This document shows, piece by piece, positions 6,012-12,847 of a stretch of 16,432 bases of DNA (positions within the stretch are counted from its first letter, which is position 1; each line of letters opens with the position of its first letter). The stretch is from MGIIb-O5 sp036154155 (GTDB taxonomy: Archaea; Thermoplasmatota; Poseidoniia; Poseidoniales; Thalassarchaeaceae). The stretch spans positions 1 through 16,432 of the forward strand of contig JAYZLP010000048.1 in the NCBI GenBank assembly GCA_036154155.1, read 5' to 3'. A program made the translations under genes and the position numbers. A model generated the notes under the pieces. That model saw only the letters and a program-made list of their open reading frames with translations, was not told the origin of the DNA and searched no databases.

Positions 6012-6878
6012 ATGATTCAATTTTGGTTCCTGTGGCTGTTTATCGCAATAGTCGTGGTCATTGTGGCTTTGACCCTAAGGAAGGAAAGGGAGGAAATGCC
6101 TCGAAAAGACATATTGAGGGCAGTTGAGACGAGTGCTGGCAGCATGGGACTTGCGGAGAAGACGTTCCTCTGGGCATTTTCTTGGCTGGACACCAGGTTC
6201 AGGATTCAGGACTACTGGGGCATGAGCAGGGATGCATACTATGGGATGCACAGGCAAATGCCGATGACCCATGCTGAGAAATACAAACTTAGGATTATCT
6301 GGTACTGGTACCCTCTATATTGCCTCGGAGGGATTTCCTTCCTAGCTTTCGTGATCCTAGTAATCACAGGTACTGTACTTGGGCTCTATTACGTCCCTGG
6401 TGGCGAGGGTGACCCGACTCCTGCGTACAGCAGTATGGAGTTCATCATGACCCAATTGCCATTTGGATATATCATTCGCTCCATTCACCACTGGACTACT
6501 CACTTCATGGTAGCAGCTGTTTTCCTGCACATGTGCAGAGTCTACTTCACTGGAGCATACAGGAACCCAAGGGAGTTGAATTGGTTAATCGGAGTGGCAC
6601 TGATGTTCTTCACCATATTCTTCGGATATTCTGGATACCTCCTGCCATGGGACAGTTTGGCCTTCGGAGCTGCGACAATTGGGATCAACATGGCCATGAG
6701 CACGCCCCTAATTGGAGAGTGGGTAGCAAATGCGATGTTCGCCGGGACGTCTCTCTCGGGGCAGACCGTCACTAGAATGTACTTCCTTCACGTCTTCATC
6801 CTACCAGTAGTGGTTACAGCACTAATTCTTGCTCACCTGTTCATAGTTTGGGCTCAGGGGATCGCGGAACCGCATTGA
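6012..6878 (+). CDS. Cytochrome b6-type subunit (N-terminal half of a split cytochrome b)
   Basis: This 288-residue membrane protein is the four-helix heme core of a quinol-oxidising Rieske/cytochrome b complex. An extra hydrophobic helix at 3-22 precedes it, then a charged loop. Heme b ligands appear as H159 and H173 in helix B (RSIHHW, FLHMCRV) and H260 and H275 in helix D (FLHVF, LAHLF). The 14 residues between the helix D histidines match the b6 spacing rather than the mitochondrial 13. Conserved GAYRNPRELNW (181-191) and GYLLPWD (208-214) are present. C104 in LYCLGGIS sits where b6 has the YCLGG cysteine that binds heme c_i. SD GAGGTGA lies just before ATG 6012. The remaining helices are encoded by the next gene, as in b6/subunit IV systems. 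Confidence 0.93.
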   Translation: MIQFWFLWLFIAIVVVIVALTLRKEREEMPRKDILRAVETSAGSMGLAEKTFLWAFSWLDTRFRIQDYWGMSRDAYYGMHRQMPMTHAEKYKLRIIWYWYPLYCLGGISFLAFVILVITGTVLGLYYVPGGEGDPTPAYSSMEFIMTQLPFGYIIRSIHHWTTHFMVAAVFLHMCRVYFTGAYRNPRELNWLIGVALMFFTIFFGYSGYLLPWDSLAFGAATIGINMAMSTPLIGEWVANAMFAGTSLSGQTVTRMYFLHVFILPVVVTALILAHLFIVWAQGIAEPH

Positions 6879-6887
6879 GGTGACATC

Positions 6888-9677
6888 ATGGGAATTGTAG
6901 AGAGGTTTGGAAGGATTGCTGACACATATATCAGCGAACGCGACAAGCTACTCGAGGCCGAGACAGAAAGGACAAGGACATTCATCGGCCATCCATTCTG
7001 GCCGACTGAAGTTTTGAGGGACACGATTATTCTTGCATCTATTGTCATGGTGATTGCATTCTACTCATGGTTGATTCCACCGCCCCTGCACAGTGCAGCA
7101 GACCCATTCGCCCAAGCTGGATTCGTTTTTCCGGACTGGTATGTTCTCTTCTCATACGGGTATCTGAGGTGGGGAGAATACCTCCCTCAATTCGTAATTC
7201 CAGCAGGGCCTATTGGAGAGTTCTTTGGCTCTCCTGTAATCAACTGGAACTCAGCATGGTGGGGCGCAGCCATCACAGGACTTCCTGTGGGGATACTGGC
7301 TCTCCCTCCGTTCCTCCCAGGCAGGGAGAAGAGAGGGGTAGAGGACCCATGGTTCGCCACTGCAGGTGCTGTTTACCTAGCTCACGTCTGGTTCATCTCA
7401 GTATTCTCGATCAACATCTTCCTCGACCTCTATGCAAAGGATCGTTCTGACTACTGCTTCGTGGGGACGCATGGAGAATTCCTATGCGGGCGGCAGTCGC
7501 CTTGGTCTGCAGAGGTATTCAATGCAATACCGTGGATACTTACTGGAATTTTCTTATTCGCGATTATCTTCTTCCCCCTTAGGAAATTCCTTCTCAACTC
7601 GGTCGGCTCCAGAGTCACTCCTCGAATAGGGAGGCAGGTCGCGATAGGATCACTGTTTGCAGCGGTATTAATCTCCGTTGTAACATGGCCGATATATGAG
7701 GGCGGATTCTGGGACTACGGTGGCCTTGGGGCCATGGACGACGTGGAGGACCTTGACGGCATGAGGGGACAGCCTTCTGACACCCTTGTTCACCAAGAGC
7801 AGGGGAACGTTTGGGAAGTTTGGGAAGATGATTGCCTCCTCTATGGGGAAAGCTCGTACCTAGCGGCTTGGTCTGGACTGAGTAGCGATGAAGATCCGGA
7901 CGACTGGTGTGTAATTCCGGCTGAGAATTGGGTGGATTGGGGGCTCTATCAACCTACCAAGCTGTACCTGATAGACTACTCAGGAGCGAATGGGCACGCA
8001 GATTCCGATATTGGTAGGAACTCGGCGGAAGGGGAGTCGTCTTACTTCGGAAATTCTGCAATGGGAGATGTTGGCTATGGCGAGTCTGTGACTTTCGAAG
8101 TTGAGGACCTCGGCGTTTCTTCCGTTCCCTTGGATGTGAGTTGCCTATTCAGAACCACCGTTAGGAACGTTGGAGTGCATTCCCAGAGCCTGCTTCTGAC
8201 CGATTCCAGTGGTGGGGTCATTTGGGAGAATAGGGCTGGTTCTTGCGAGTCTGCGACAGTCTACGTCGACTCCGGATCGACATACACAATCTCCTTCTCG
8301 ACGTCCACAACTGGAATGAACGAGAGTGTGGAAGTTATCACTAGCTTCTCAGCTATAGCATACCAACCACTCCTGCTGGATGATGATGGTACGGCACTCG
8401 TTCGATCACTGAGTGACTTGGATTCGACTCAACTTTCGGAGATGTCAATCAAGAATCCGACATATCACAAGAATCCAAAGAGCCTTGATGCTAAGCTGAT
8501 TTACTCCATGTTCATACCGTGCTTGGGAGTTGGGGCGATTGTCTTCATGCTAATGCGAAGCATGGCTAGAGGATACGAATATGAGATGAACAAGTGCTAT
8601 GGATGTGACTTGTGCGACGATGCTTGCCCAGTAAGGCTATTCAATGCTGGAGACAAGCTGAACATCATTTACAACACATGGAATAACGAGGATGACGGCG
8701 TTCCGCTTTACTCGTGTCTGACTTGCTCGGCTTGCACGAATGCGTGCCCACAACTGGTCGATTACGACTCCTATGTTGACATCAGGAGGAATATGATTGT
8801 AGGAGGGCCTCCTGCTTCGGAGATACCTCACACCGTACTCCAAGCGGTTCTTGCCGCTGAGGCAGAAGAGGATGCCGATGAGGACTTTGTATCGGTAGAG
8901 GACTATCCAATAGACTCCAATATAGGATACTACCCTGGCTGTGTCGACTACCTCGATCAGGAGATGATATTCAGCCATGTCAATGAAGGCTCGATGAACT
9001 TGGGAGATGCTACAACCTCTGCATTCACTCTATTCGAGGAAATGGGAGAAGAGGTGACCTACCTCGGCAGGGACTTCCTGAAGTGCTGTGGCCATGATCA
9101 GAAGTGGCAGGGCATGACGGAGGTATTCGAGAAACTCAAGGCCTACAACCAAAAGAAACTTGGAGAGAGTGGCGTGGATACCCTTGTTACATCATGTGCG
9201 GAATGCTTCAGGACATTTGCTCTGGACTACGAACTCGATGAAATGAAGGTTATGCACACGACAGAGTTCCTTATTGAAAATGGATTTGACATGGGCCTGA
9301 AGACAGAGGATGACGTTACAGTCACATTCCACGATCCGTGCAGGCTTGGAAGGCAGATGAACATCTATGACCAGCCAAGGGACCTTATTTCAAGCGTAGA
9401 TGGGGTTAACCTCGTGGAGATGGAGCATCACGGGGAGGATGCATTGTGCTGTGGCGTTTCAAGCATGATGAGCTGTAACGAGAACAGTCGCGCGCTTAGA
9501 GTCCAGAGATTCGACGAGGTGAATGCAACAGGGGCTGACATTATGCTAACATCGTGCCCTAAGTGCGTCTCTCACTTCGAATGCCTGAAGTTCGAAGGCG
9601 ATCCGAGGCATGACTTTGAGATACTCGATGTCGTAAGTTTCCTAGCCAGGCAGGTCCAGTCCGGCAAGTCTAGCTAG
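6888..9677 (+). CDS. Fusion: cytochrome b subunit-IV-like domain + extracytoplasmic domain + HdrD-like Fe-S/CCG module
   Basis: A 929-residue chimera. Residues 1-275 are the C-terminal half of cytochrome b, with the quinol-site motif PDWY at 82-85 (equivalent to PEWY) and membrane helices at about 45-65, 126-145, 156-183, 212-230 and 249-269. Residues 270-535 form a beta-rich segment of unknown type predicted to lie outside. A sixth helix (about 536-557) returns to the cytoplasm. Then come two ferredoxin-like cluster motifs, C570/573/576/580-Pro and C610/613/616/620-Pro, and two CCG domains: C685, C733-C734, C770/C773, and C818, C854-C855, C890/C893. The second fits the CX35CCX34CXXC pattern of heterodisulfide reductase subunit D. 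Basic loops GREKRG, LRKFLLNSVGSR and RSMARG all fall inside, so the topology is self-consistent. SD GAGGTGA and ATG 6888 define the start. The physiological acceptor is unknown; a thiol/disulfide or ferredoxin is the natural guess. Confidence 0.92.
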   Translation: MGIVERFGRIADTYISERDKLLEAETERTRTFIGHPFWPTEVLRDTIILASIVMVIAFYSWLIPPPLHSAADPFAQAGFVFPDWYVLFSYGYLRWGEYLPQFVIPAGPIGEFFGSPVINWNSAWWGAAITGLPVGILALPPFLPGREKRGVEDPWFATAGAVYLAHVWFISVFSINIFLDLYAKDRSDYCFVGTHGEFLCGRQSPWSAEVFNAIPWILTGIFLFAIIFFPLRKFLLNSVGSRVTPRIGRQVAIGSLFAAVLISVVTWPIYEGGFWDYGGLGAMDDVEDLDGMRGQPSDTLVHQEQGNVWEVWEDDCLLYGESSYLAAWSGLSSDEDPDDWCVIPAENWVDWGLYQPTKLYLIDYSGANGHADSDIGRNSAEGESSYFGNSAMGDVGYGESVTFEVEDLGVSSVPLDVSCLFRTTVRNVGVHSQSLLLTDSSGGVIWENRAGSCESATVYVDSGSTYTISFSTSTTGMNESVEVITSFSAIAYQPLLLDDDGTALVRSLSDLDSTQLSEMSIKNPTYHKNPKSLDAKLIYSMFIPCLGVGAIVFMLMRSMARGYEYEMNKCYGCDLCDDACPVRLFNAGDKLNIIYNTWNNEDDGVPLYSCLTCSACTNACPQLVDYDSYVDIRRNMIVGGPPASEIPHTVLQAVLAAEAEEDADEDFVSVEDYPIDSNIGYYPGCVDYLDQEMIFSHVNEGSMNLGDATTSAFTLFEEMGEEVTYLGRDFLKCCGHDQKWQGMTEVFEKLKAYNQKKLGESGVDTLVTSCAECFRTFALDYELDEMKVMHTTEFLIENGFDMGLKTEDDVTVTFHDPCRLGRQMNIYDQPRDLISSVDGVNLVEMEHHGEDALCCGVSSMMSCNENSRALRVQRFDEVNATGADIMLTSCPKCVSHFECLKFEGDPRHDFEILDVVSFLARQVQSGKSS

Positions 9678-9712
9678 GCAATATTGAGAAACAATAACCC
9701 AGAGGGCGAGTC

Positions 9713-10045
9713 GTGACGGGCATTCCAGACCTAGAGGCCAGAAGGGCTTCTCAGCAAAAGAGGATCAGGATAATGCTTGATGCCATGAGGGCTGAGGACC
9801 AGGCGAAGCTGAAGGGCGGGGAGTCTGCTGTGGCTTGGGTCAAGGAGGAGCAATGCATTGGCTGCGACCAATGCACCATAGTATGTGATGACGATGCAAT
9901 AGAGCTGTATGATACGCCTCTAGCAAGTCCCATCATGGACATCGATGTAAATAGAAAGGCCAGAATAATCAGGGATGAGTGTACAGGATGTCAACTATGC
10001 GTTTTAGCTTGCCCGACAGATGCGATTTTGATGATAGACAGGTGA
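9713..10045 (+). CDS. 2[4Fe-4S] ferredoxin-type protein
   Basis: A 110-residue cytoplasmic iron-sulfur protein. The first cluster motif is C48-x2-C51-x2-C54-x3-C58 followed by Asp instead of Pro; the second is C90-x2-C93-x2-C96-x3-C100-Pro. About 45 charged helical residues precede the clusters, longer than a minimal ferredoxin, and could dock it to a partner. The start is GTG 9713 with a GAGGGCGAG stretch upstream. It lies 35 bases after the cytochrome b/HdrD-like fusion and four bases before the next gene, so it probably carries electrons to or from the CCG module on the cytoplasmic side. That role is inferred from position. Confidence 0.88.
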   Translation: MTGIPDLEARRASQQKRIRIMLDAMRAEDQAKLKGGESAVAWVKEEQCIGCDQCTIVCDDDAIELYDTPLASPIMDIDVNRKARIIRDECTGCQLCVLACPTDAILMIDR

Positions 10046-10049
10046 ACAT

Positions 10050-10343
10050 ATGGCTAACGATGACCCGATTAGATTCGGTGCCGAATTCGGGCCCAAGAGA
10101 ACCGAAAGGACCACAGGAGTCTCACTCTCCACATTCAAGAATCTGGTCTGGGTTTCGAACCTTGGAGGGCTAATTCTGTGTGCAATAGCACTGGAACTGA
10201 TGATTACTGGAGAATTTGTTCTTGGACTTGTTTCGATGATTGCGGGCGTCGCAATAGCACTTTTCCCTTCAAATTACGAAATTGTGGGAATGGATGATTC
10301 ATTTGGCGATGAAGAGGGTACGGAAGTAGAAGATGTCGAATGA
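10050..10343 (+). CDS. Small two-helix membrane protein, unknown function
   Basis: A 97-residue protein with a hydrophilic N-terminus (1-31), two membrane helices at about 33-52 and 56-73, and a very acidic tail (DDSFGDEEGTEVEDVE). No family recognised. It follows the ferredoxin gene by four bases and its last 11 bases overlap the alkyltransferase gene. It is probably a small accessory subunit of the membrane complex, by position only. Confidence 0.7.
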   Translation: MANDDPIRFGAEFGPKRTERTTGVSLSTFKNLVWVSNLGGLILCAIALELMITGEFVLGLVSMIAGVAIALFPSNYEIVGMDDSFGDEEGTEVEDVE

Positions 10344-10671
10344 GGGGTATGGCAATTTCTCTGCCGGGACAGATTTCCAGAAATTAGTTTGGAGGGAGCT
10401 TGTGGGCATCCCCCTTGGCGAGACAAGAACGTACAAGGAAATAGCCAGATCGATAGGCAGGCCAAACTCGGCTAGAGCGGTTGCTAATGCTTGTTCGAAA
10501 AACCCATTCGCACCAGAAGTACCGTGCCACAGAGTAATCCGCTCTGATGGAAAAATAGGGGGGTACAGCGGCCCTGGAGGAGTTCCCCAGAAGAGGGAGA
10601 TTCTAGAGTCGGAAGGAGTAAAGCTTGGAGAATCAGAAATAGATGATGAATATGGCGAGAGATGCCACTGA
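10333..10671 (+). CDS. ogt: O6-alkylguanine-DNA alkyltransferase (methylated-DNA-protein cysteine methyltransferase)
   Basis: A 112-residue suicide DNA-repair protein that moves an alkyl group from O6 of guanine to its own cysteine. The active-site motif PCHRVI is at 64-69 with reactive Cys 65. Upstream are FQKLVWRELVGIPLGETRTY and the helix-turn-helix region RPNSARAVANACSKNP, in which R48 would be the arginine finger. GGYSGPGG lies at 76-83. The active-site cysteine is present, so this is a true transferase and not an alkyltransferase-like protein with Trp. It contains only the C-terminal catalytic domain. It overlaps the preceding membrane-protein gene by 11 bases and is the last gene of the operon, a functionally unrelated hitchhiker. 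Its 3' end is overlapped on the other strand by a 33-codon ORF. Confidence 0.92.
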   Translation: MSNEGYGNFSAGTDFQKLVWRELVGIPLGETRTYKEIARSIGRPNSARAVANACSKNPFAPEVPCHRVIRSDGKIGGYSGPGGVPQKREILESEGVKLGESEIDDEYGERCH

Positions 10672-10734
10672 TGCTATCACCCATGCCATAACGTATGCGG
10701 ACTGGCTCAGCTCCTCGCTTCCATCATCGGCCAT
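10633..10734 (-). CDS. Candidate 33-residue single-helix membrane protein
   Basis: The minus strand from ATG 10732-10734 encodes MADDGSEELSQSAYVMAWVI followed by a hydrophobic run ending in FIIYF and a TGA at 10633. It has an acidic head of about 12 residues and one 20-residue helix, a very protein-like composition. No SD is present, but TGTAAATC on the plus strand at 10758-10765 gives a TATA-like element 28 bases upstream on the coding strand, consistent with a leaderless message. It fills most of the gap between the alkyltransferase and the kinase-like gene and overlaps the former by 39 bases antisense. Conservation is not shown. Confidence 0.5.
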   Translation of the reverse strand: MADDGSEELSQSAYVMAWVIASVASLAIFIIYF

Positions 10735-10757
10735 GGACCCTCGAGAGTAAAGAAGGC

Positions 10758-10765
10758 TGTAAATC
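10758..10765 (-). promoter_or_regulatory. Possible TATA box for the 33-residue ORF
   Basis: The minus strand reads GATTTACA centred about 28 bases before the ATG at 10734, the distance expected for a leaderless archaeal transcript. Weak match, position-based. Confidence 0.3.
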
Positions 10766-10777
10766 TAACCCGGGCTA

Positions 10778-11464
10778 TCACAAGAAGGGAGACATGATCA
10801 CAAGTGCCGCAAGGGGTATGAGAACCATTGTAGCGTTATCGTCAATATACTTCAGAGAGGGGAGTTCGCCCAGAACAGTCAGAGGGGCCAGTAGCAAGGA
10901 AGCAATCAGTGGCGTGCCTAGCCAGAAGTGGCAGCCCACCCATACCGAAAATGAAACTACCGACCCAGCCACAATAGCAGAGTTTAGGTCCTTCTTAATC
11001 CGCTTGACCTCTCCCATTACAGGGTCCACGAAGGTCAGTCCGAAAATTAGGGGGATACCGAATAATCCCCTTTCAATTCCACTCCCATCGCCCTCTGGGG
11101 CCACAAGGAGTGCGAGTCCGACAGCTATTCCCCCCCAAGCAAAGGCCGAAATCTGTGAAGACTCGTACTCTCTCTGGCCAACAACTACGATTCCCCACCT
11201 TAGCCTTATGAATTCGATAAGCAATATGGAAATTAATACAATACTAACTAGCTCTCTCGGAGATACCGAGAAGTAGTCTCCCAATTCATCCCCCCTCGCA
11301 TAGTAGATTACGGGTATCACTGCCATCGTAACATGAGTGGCCCTTCTGAATGCGTGACCGCCAAATCCCCCAATTGAGTGGCTGACATGATCTATGTCGA
11401 AAGGCACTTCTGATTCGGACAAACAATCACCCACTAATTCCCTGTAGTCTATCCAGTGCCTCAT
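10778..11464 (-). CDS. Dolichol/polyprenol kinase-like membrane protein (SEC59/phytol kinase family)
   Basis: A 228-residue polytopic membrane protein. The segment FRRATHVTMAVIPVIYY (39-55) fits the conserved start of CTP-dependent polyprenol kinases. VDPVMGEVKR (146-155) is at the place of the family's GDP/A...G motif, and the C-terminal ELPSLKYIDDNATMVLIPLA (200-219) resembles the DDNLTIPL ending of dolichol and phytol kinases. Such enzymes phosphorylate polyprenols for glycan carrier or isoprenoid recycling. The conserved positions are diverged, so the substrate is open, and a cytidylyltransferase-like role is possible. The first ATG (11464) overlaps meaB by 38 bases; a GTG at 11432-11434 would cut this to 8 bases. 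Confidence 0.6.
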   Translation of the reverse strand: MRHWIDYRELVGDCLSESEVPFDIDHVSHSIGGFGGHAFRRATHVTMAVIPVIYYARGDELGDYFSVSPRELVSIVLISILLIEFIRLRWGIVVVGQREYESSQISAFAWGGIAVGLALLVAPEGDGSGIERGLFGIPLIFGLTFVDPVMGEVKRIKKDLNSAIVAGSVVSFSVWVGCHFWLGTPLIASLLLAPLTVLGELPSLKYIDDNATMVLIPLAALVIMSPFL

Positions 11465-12311
11465 CGAGTGTTATACTTCCGGTTTCTAAATCGTCCAATG
11501 CCCCGTCTAGGCCGTTTGAAAGAATAAGCCGTGAGTCCCACTTGGACAGTAGTCTCTCGGTTATTCTGAGTCTATTCCTCCAATCAGGTGAAGAGCATTC
11601 CTCTATCGCAGAAACGAGGTTTTCTATCCCGACGGAATTCTGTGCTGATACTAAGTGAACTTCGGGGGAGCCCCCATCTCCTGCTAGGTCCAATGACGCC
11701 CTGATGGAGTCTGCTGCCCTTGATGCGCCTGGCTTGTCCGATTTATTCACTGCGATGATGTCTGCCAACTCAATAATCCCGGCCTTCTCAGCCTGAACTA
11801 TGTCTCCTCTGTCAGGCCCGTCGACCATCAAAACCCTGTCTGCGAAGGCAACTATTCTGGTCTCCGCCTGACCTGATCCAACGGTCTCGATGACAATCCT
11901 GGACCAACCGCAGAATGAAAGTAAATCGATCATTGGCGAAAGGAGGTATGAAACGCCCCCTGGATGGCCTCTCGTAGCTAGAGATCTGAAGTATACTGAG
12001 TCTCCCGAGTCTGTAGATTCCATCCTCATCCTGTCTGCAAGAAGGGCCCCCCCGCTCCTGGGAGAAGACGGGTCTACAGCCAATACTGCAACCTTTTCAC
12101 CACGGTCTTTCCAATGACTAACCATTCGGCCGATTAGCGTTGACTTGCCGACCCCGGGAGGGCCAGTGACGCCCAATGTCCAAGGGGTGACATCGGGAAG
12201 TTCCAAGGTTTCACCTTCTTCTACCAATGTAAGAAGCCTTGCTAAGGACCTGCGGTCTCCTGATTTTGCAGATTTTAGGAGTTCCATGGAAGATTTCACT
12301 CCCAACGCCAT
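11427..12311 (-). CDS. meaB: MeaB/MMAA-type G3E GTPase, methylmalonyl-CoA mutase chaperone
   Basis: A 294-residue P-loop GTPase that protects methylmalonyl-CoA mutase and gates delivery of adenosylcobalamin. Walker A is GPPGVGKS (50-57). The family stretch DPSSPRSGGALLADRMRM (80-97) is followed by FRSLATRGHPGG (108-119), the switch/Walker B region ETVGSGQAE (142-150), and the guanine-specificity motif NKSD (189-192). It is slightly shorter than the usual 310-330 residues, but the C-terminal helical dimerisation region is recognisable. Its start overlaps the end of the B12-binding mutase subunit gene by 16 bases, a coupling that matches its known partner. Confidence 0.95.
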   Translation of the reverse strand: MALGVKSSMELLKSAKSGDRRSLARLLTLVEEGETLELPDVTPWTLGVTGPPGVGKSTLIGRMVSHWKDRGEKVAVLAVDPSSPRSGGALLADRMRMESTDSGDSVYFRSLATRGHPGGVSYLLSPMIDLLSFCGWSRIVIETVGSGQAETRIVAFADRVLMVDGPDRGDIVQAEKAGIIELADIIAVNKSDKPGASRAADSIRASLDLAGDGGSPEVHLVSAQNSVGIENLVSAIEECSSPDWRNRLRITERLLSKWDSRLILSNGLDGALDDLETGSITLDEALDRLQGISG

Positions 12312-12733
12312 CCTGATTCTTGGCCAACCCCTATTGGTTCTTCATTGTCCGACCTTTCAGAACATTCATTGAGGAAATCTAGTATCTCACCAGTCCTAAT
12401 TCCTAGACCAAAAATTGCCCTGACTCCTTGATCAAAAACTGACTCTCTATCCCTATCTGGAATAATTCCTCCAGCGAAAACCATTACATCCCCCATTCCC
12501 TCTTCGCGAAGGCCATCACAAATCTTCGGTATCAGCACGTCATGGGCTCCAGATAGTGTCGAGAGGCCGAGAGCTGTGGCATCCTCATCGGTAACAATTC
12601 TGATAATTTCAGAGGGGGTTCTCCTAAGGCCTGTGTAAACTACCTCGTGCCCCCCATCCCTAAGTGCTCGAGCTATGACTTTAGCACCTCTGTCATGTCC
12701 ATCGAGACCTGGTTTTGCGATGACTATTCTCAT
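12296..12733 (-). CDS. mcmA2: Methylmalonyl-CoA mutase, small B12-binding subunit
   Basis: The 145-residue cobalamin-binding chain of methylmalonyl-CoA mutase, which interconverts methylmalonyl-CoA and succinyl-CoA. The signature KPGLDGHDRGAKVIARALRD follows the start directly, and its DGHDRG holds the His that coordinates cobalt from below. VVYTGLRRTP, GLSTLSGAH and VFAGGIIPD complete the B12 fold. The start is taken as ATG 12733, just after GGGGGTAGC; the frame is open 14 codons further up, but family members begin at MRIVIAKPG. As in other archaea the catalytic large subunit is a separate gene, here outside the window. It is followed by meaB and lies divergent to the propionyl-CoA carboxylase genes. 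Confidence 0.94.
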   Translation of the reverse strand: MRIVIAKPGLDGHDRGAKVIARALRDGGHEVVYTGLRRTPSEIIRIVTDEDATALGLSTLSGAHDVLIPKICDGLREEGMGDVMVFAGGIIPDRDRESVFDQGVRAIFGLGIRTGEILDFLNECSERSDNEEPIGVGQESGWRWE

Positions 12734-12789
12734 GCTACCCCCACATGTGCGAGTTGGTGACACGTCTTCAAGCAACCGCAGTATCGATG

Positions 12790-12798
12790 ATTTATACT
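12790..12798. promoter_or_regulatory. Shared TATA-like element between mutase and carboxylase units
   Basis: GATTTATACTAC on the plus strand contains TTTATAC, which on the minus strand reads GTATAAA; both are good archaeal box A cores. It lies about 53 bases before the carboxylase ATG and 62 before the mutase ATG. It is the only strong A/T box in the 114-base gap, which holds no gene. One element might serve both directions, or two overlapping ones may exist. Confidence 0.4.
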
Positions 12799-12847
12799 AC
12801 TTCATTCAGGAAGGCATATTGACGTCCTTCTTCGTAAGTACCCTGTA

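Noticed and set aside
10695..11276. 193-residue plus-strand frame
   Set aside because: Antisense to the kinase-like membrane protein; composition rich in Ser, Thr, Pro and Ile typical of a shadow frame.
12734..12775. 14-codon upstream extension of the mutase B12 subunit
   Set aside because: Family members begin at MRIVIAKPG, and a purine-rich site lies just before ATG 12733.
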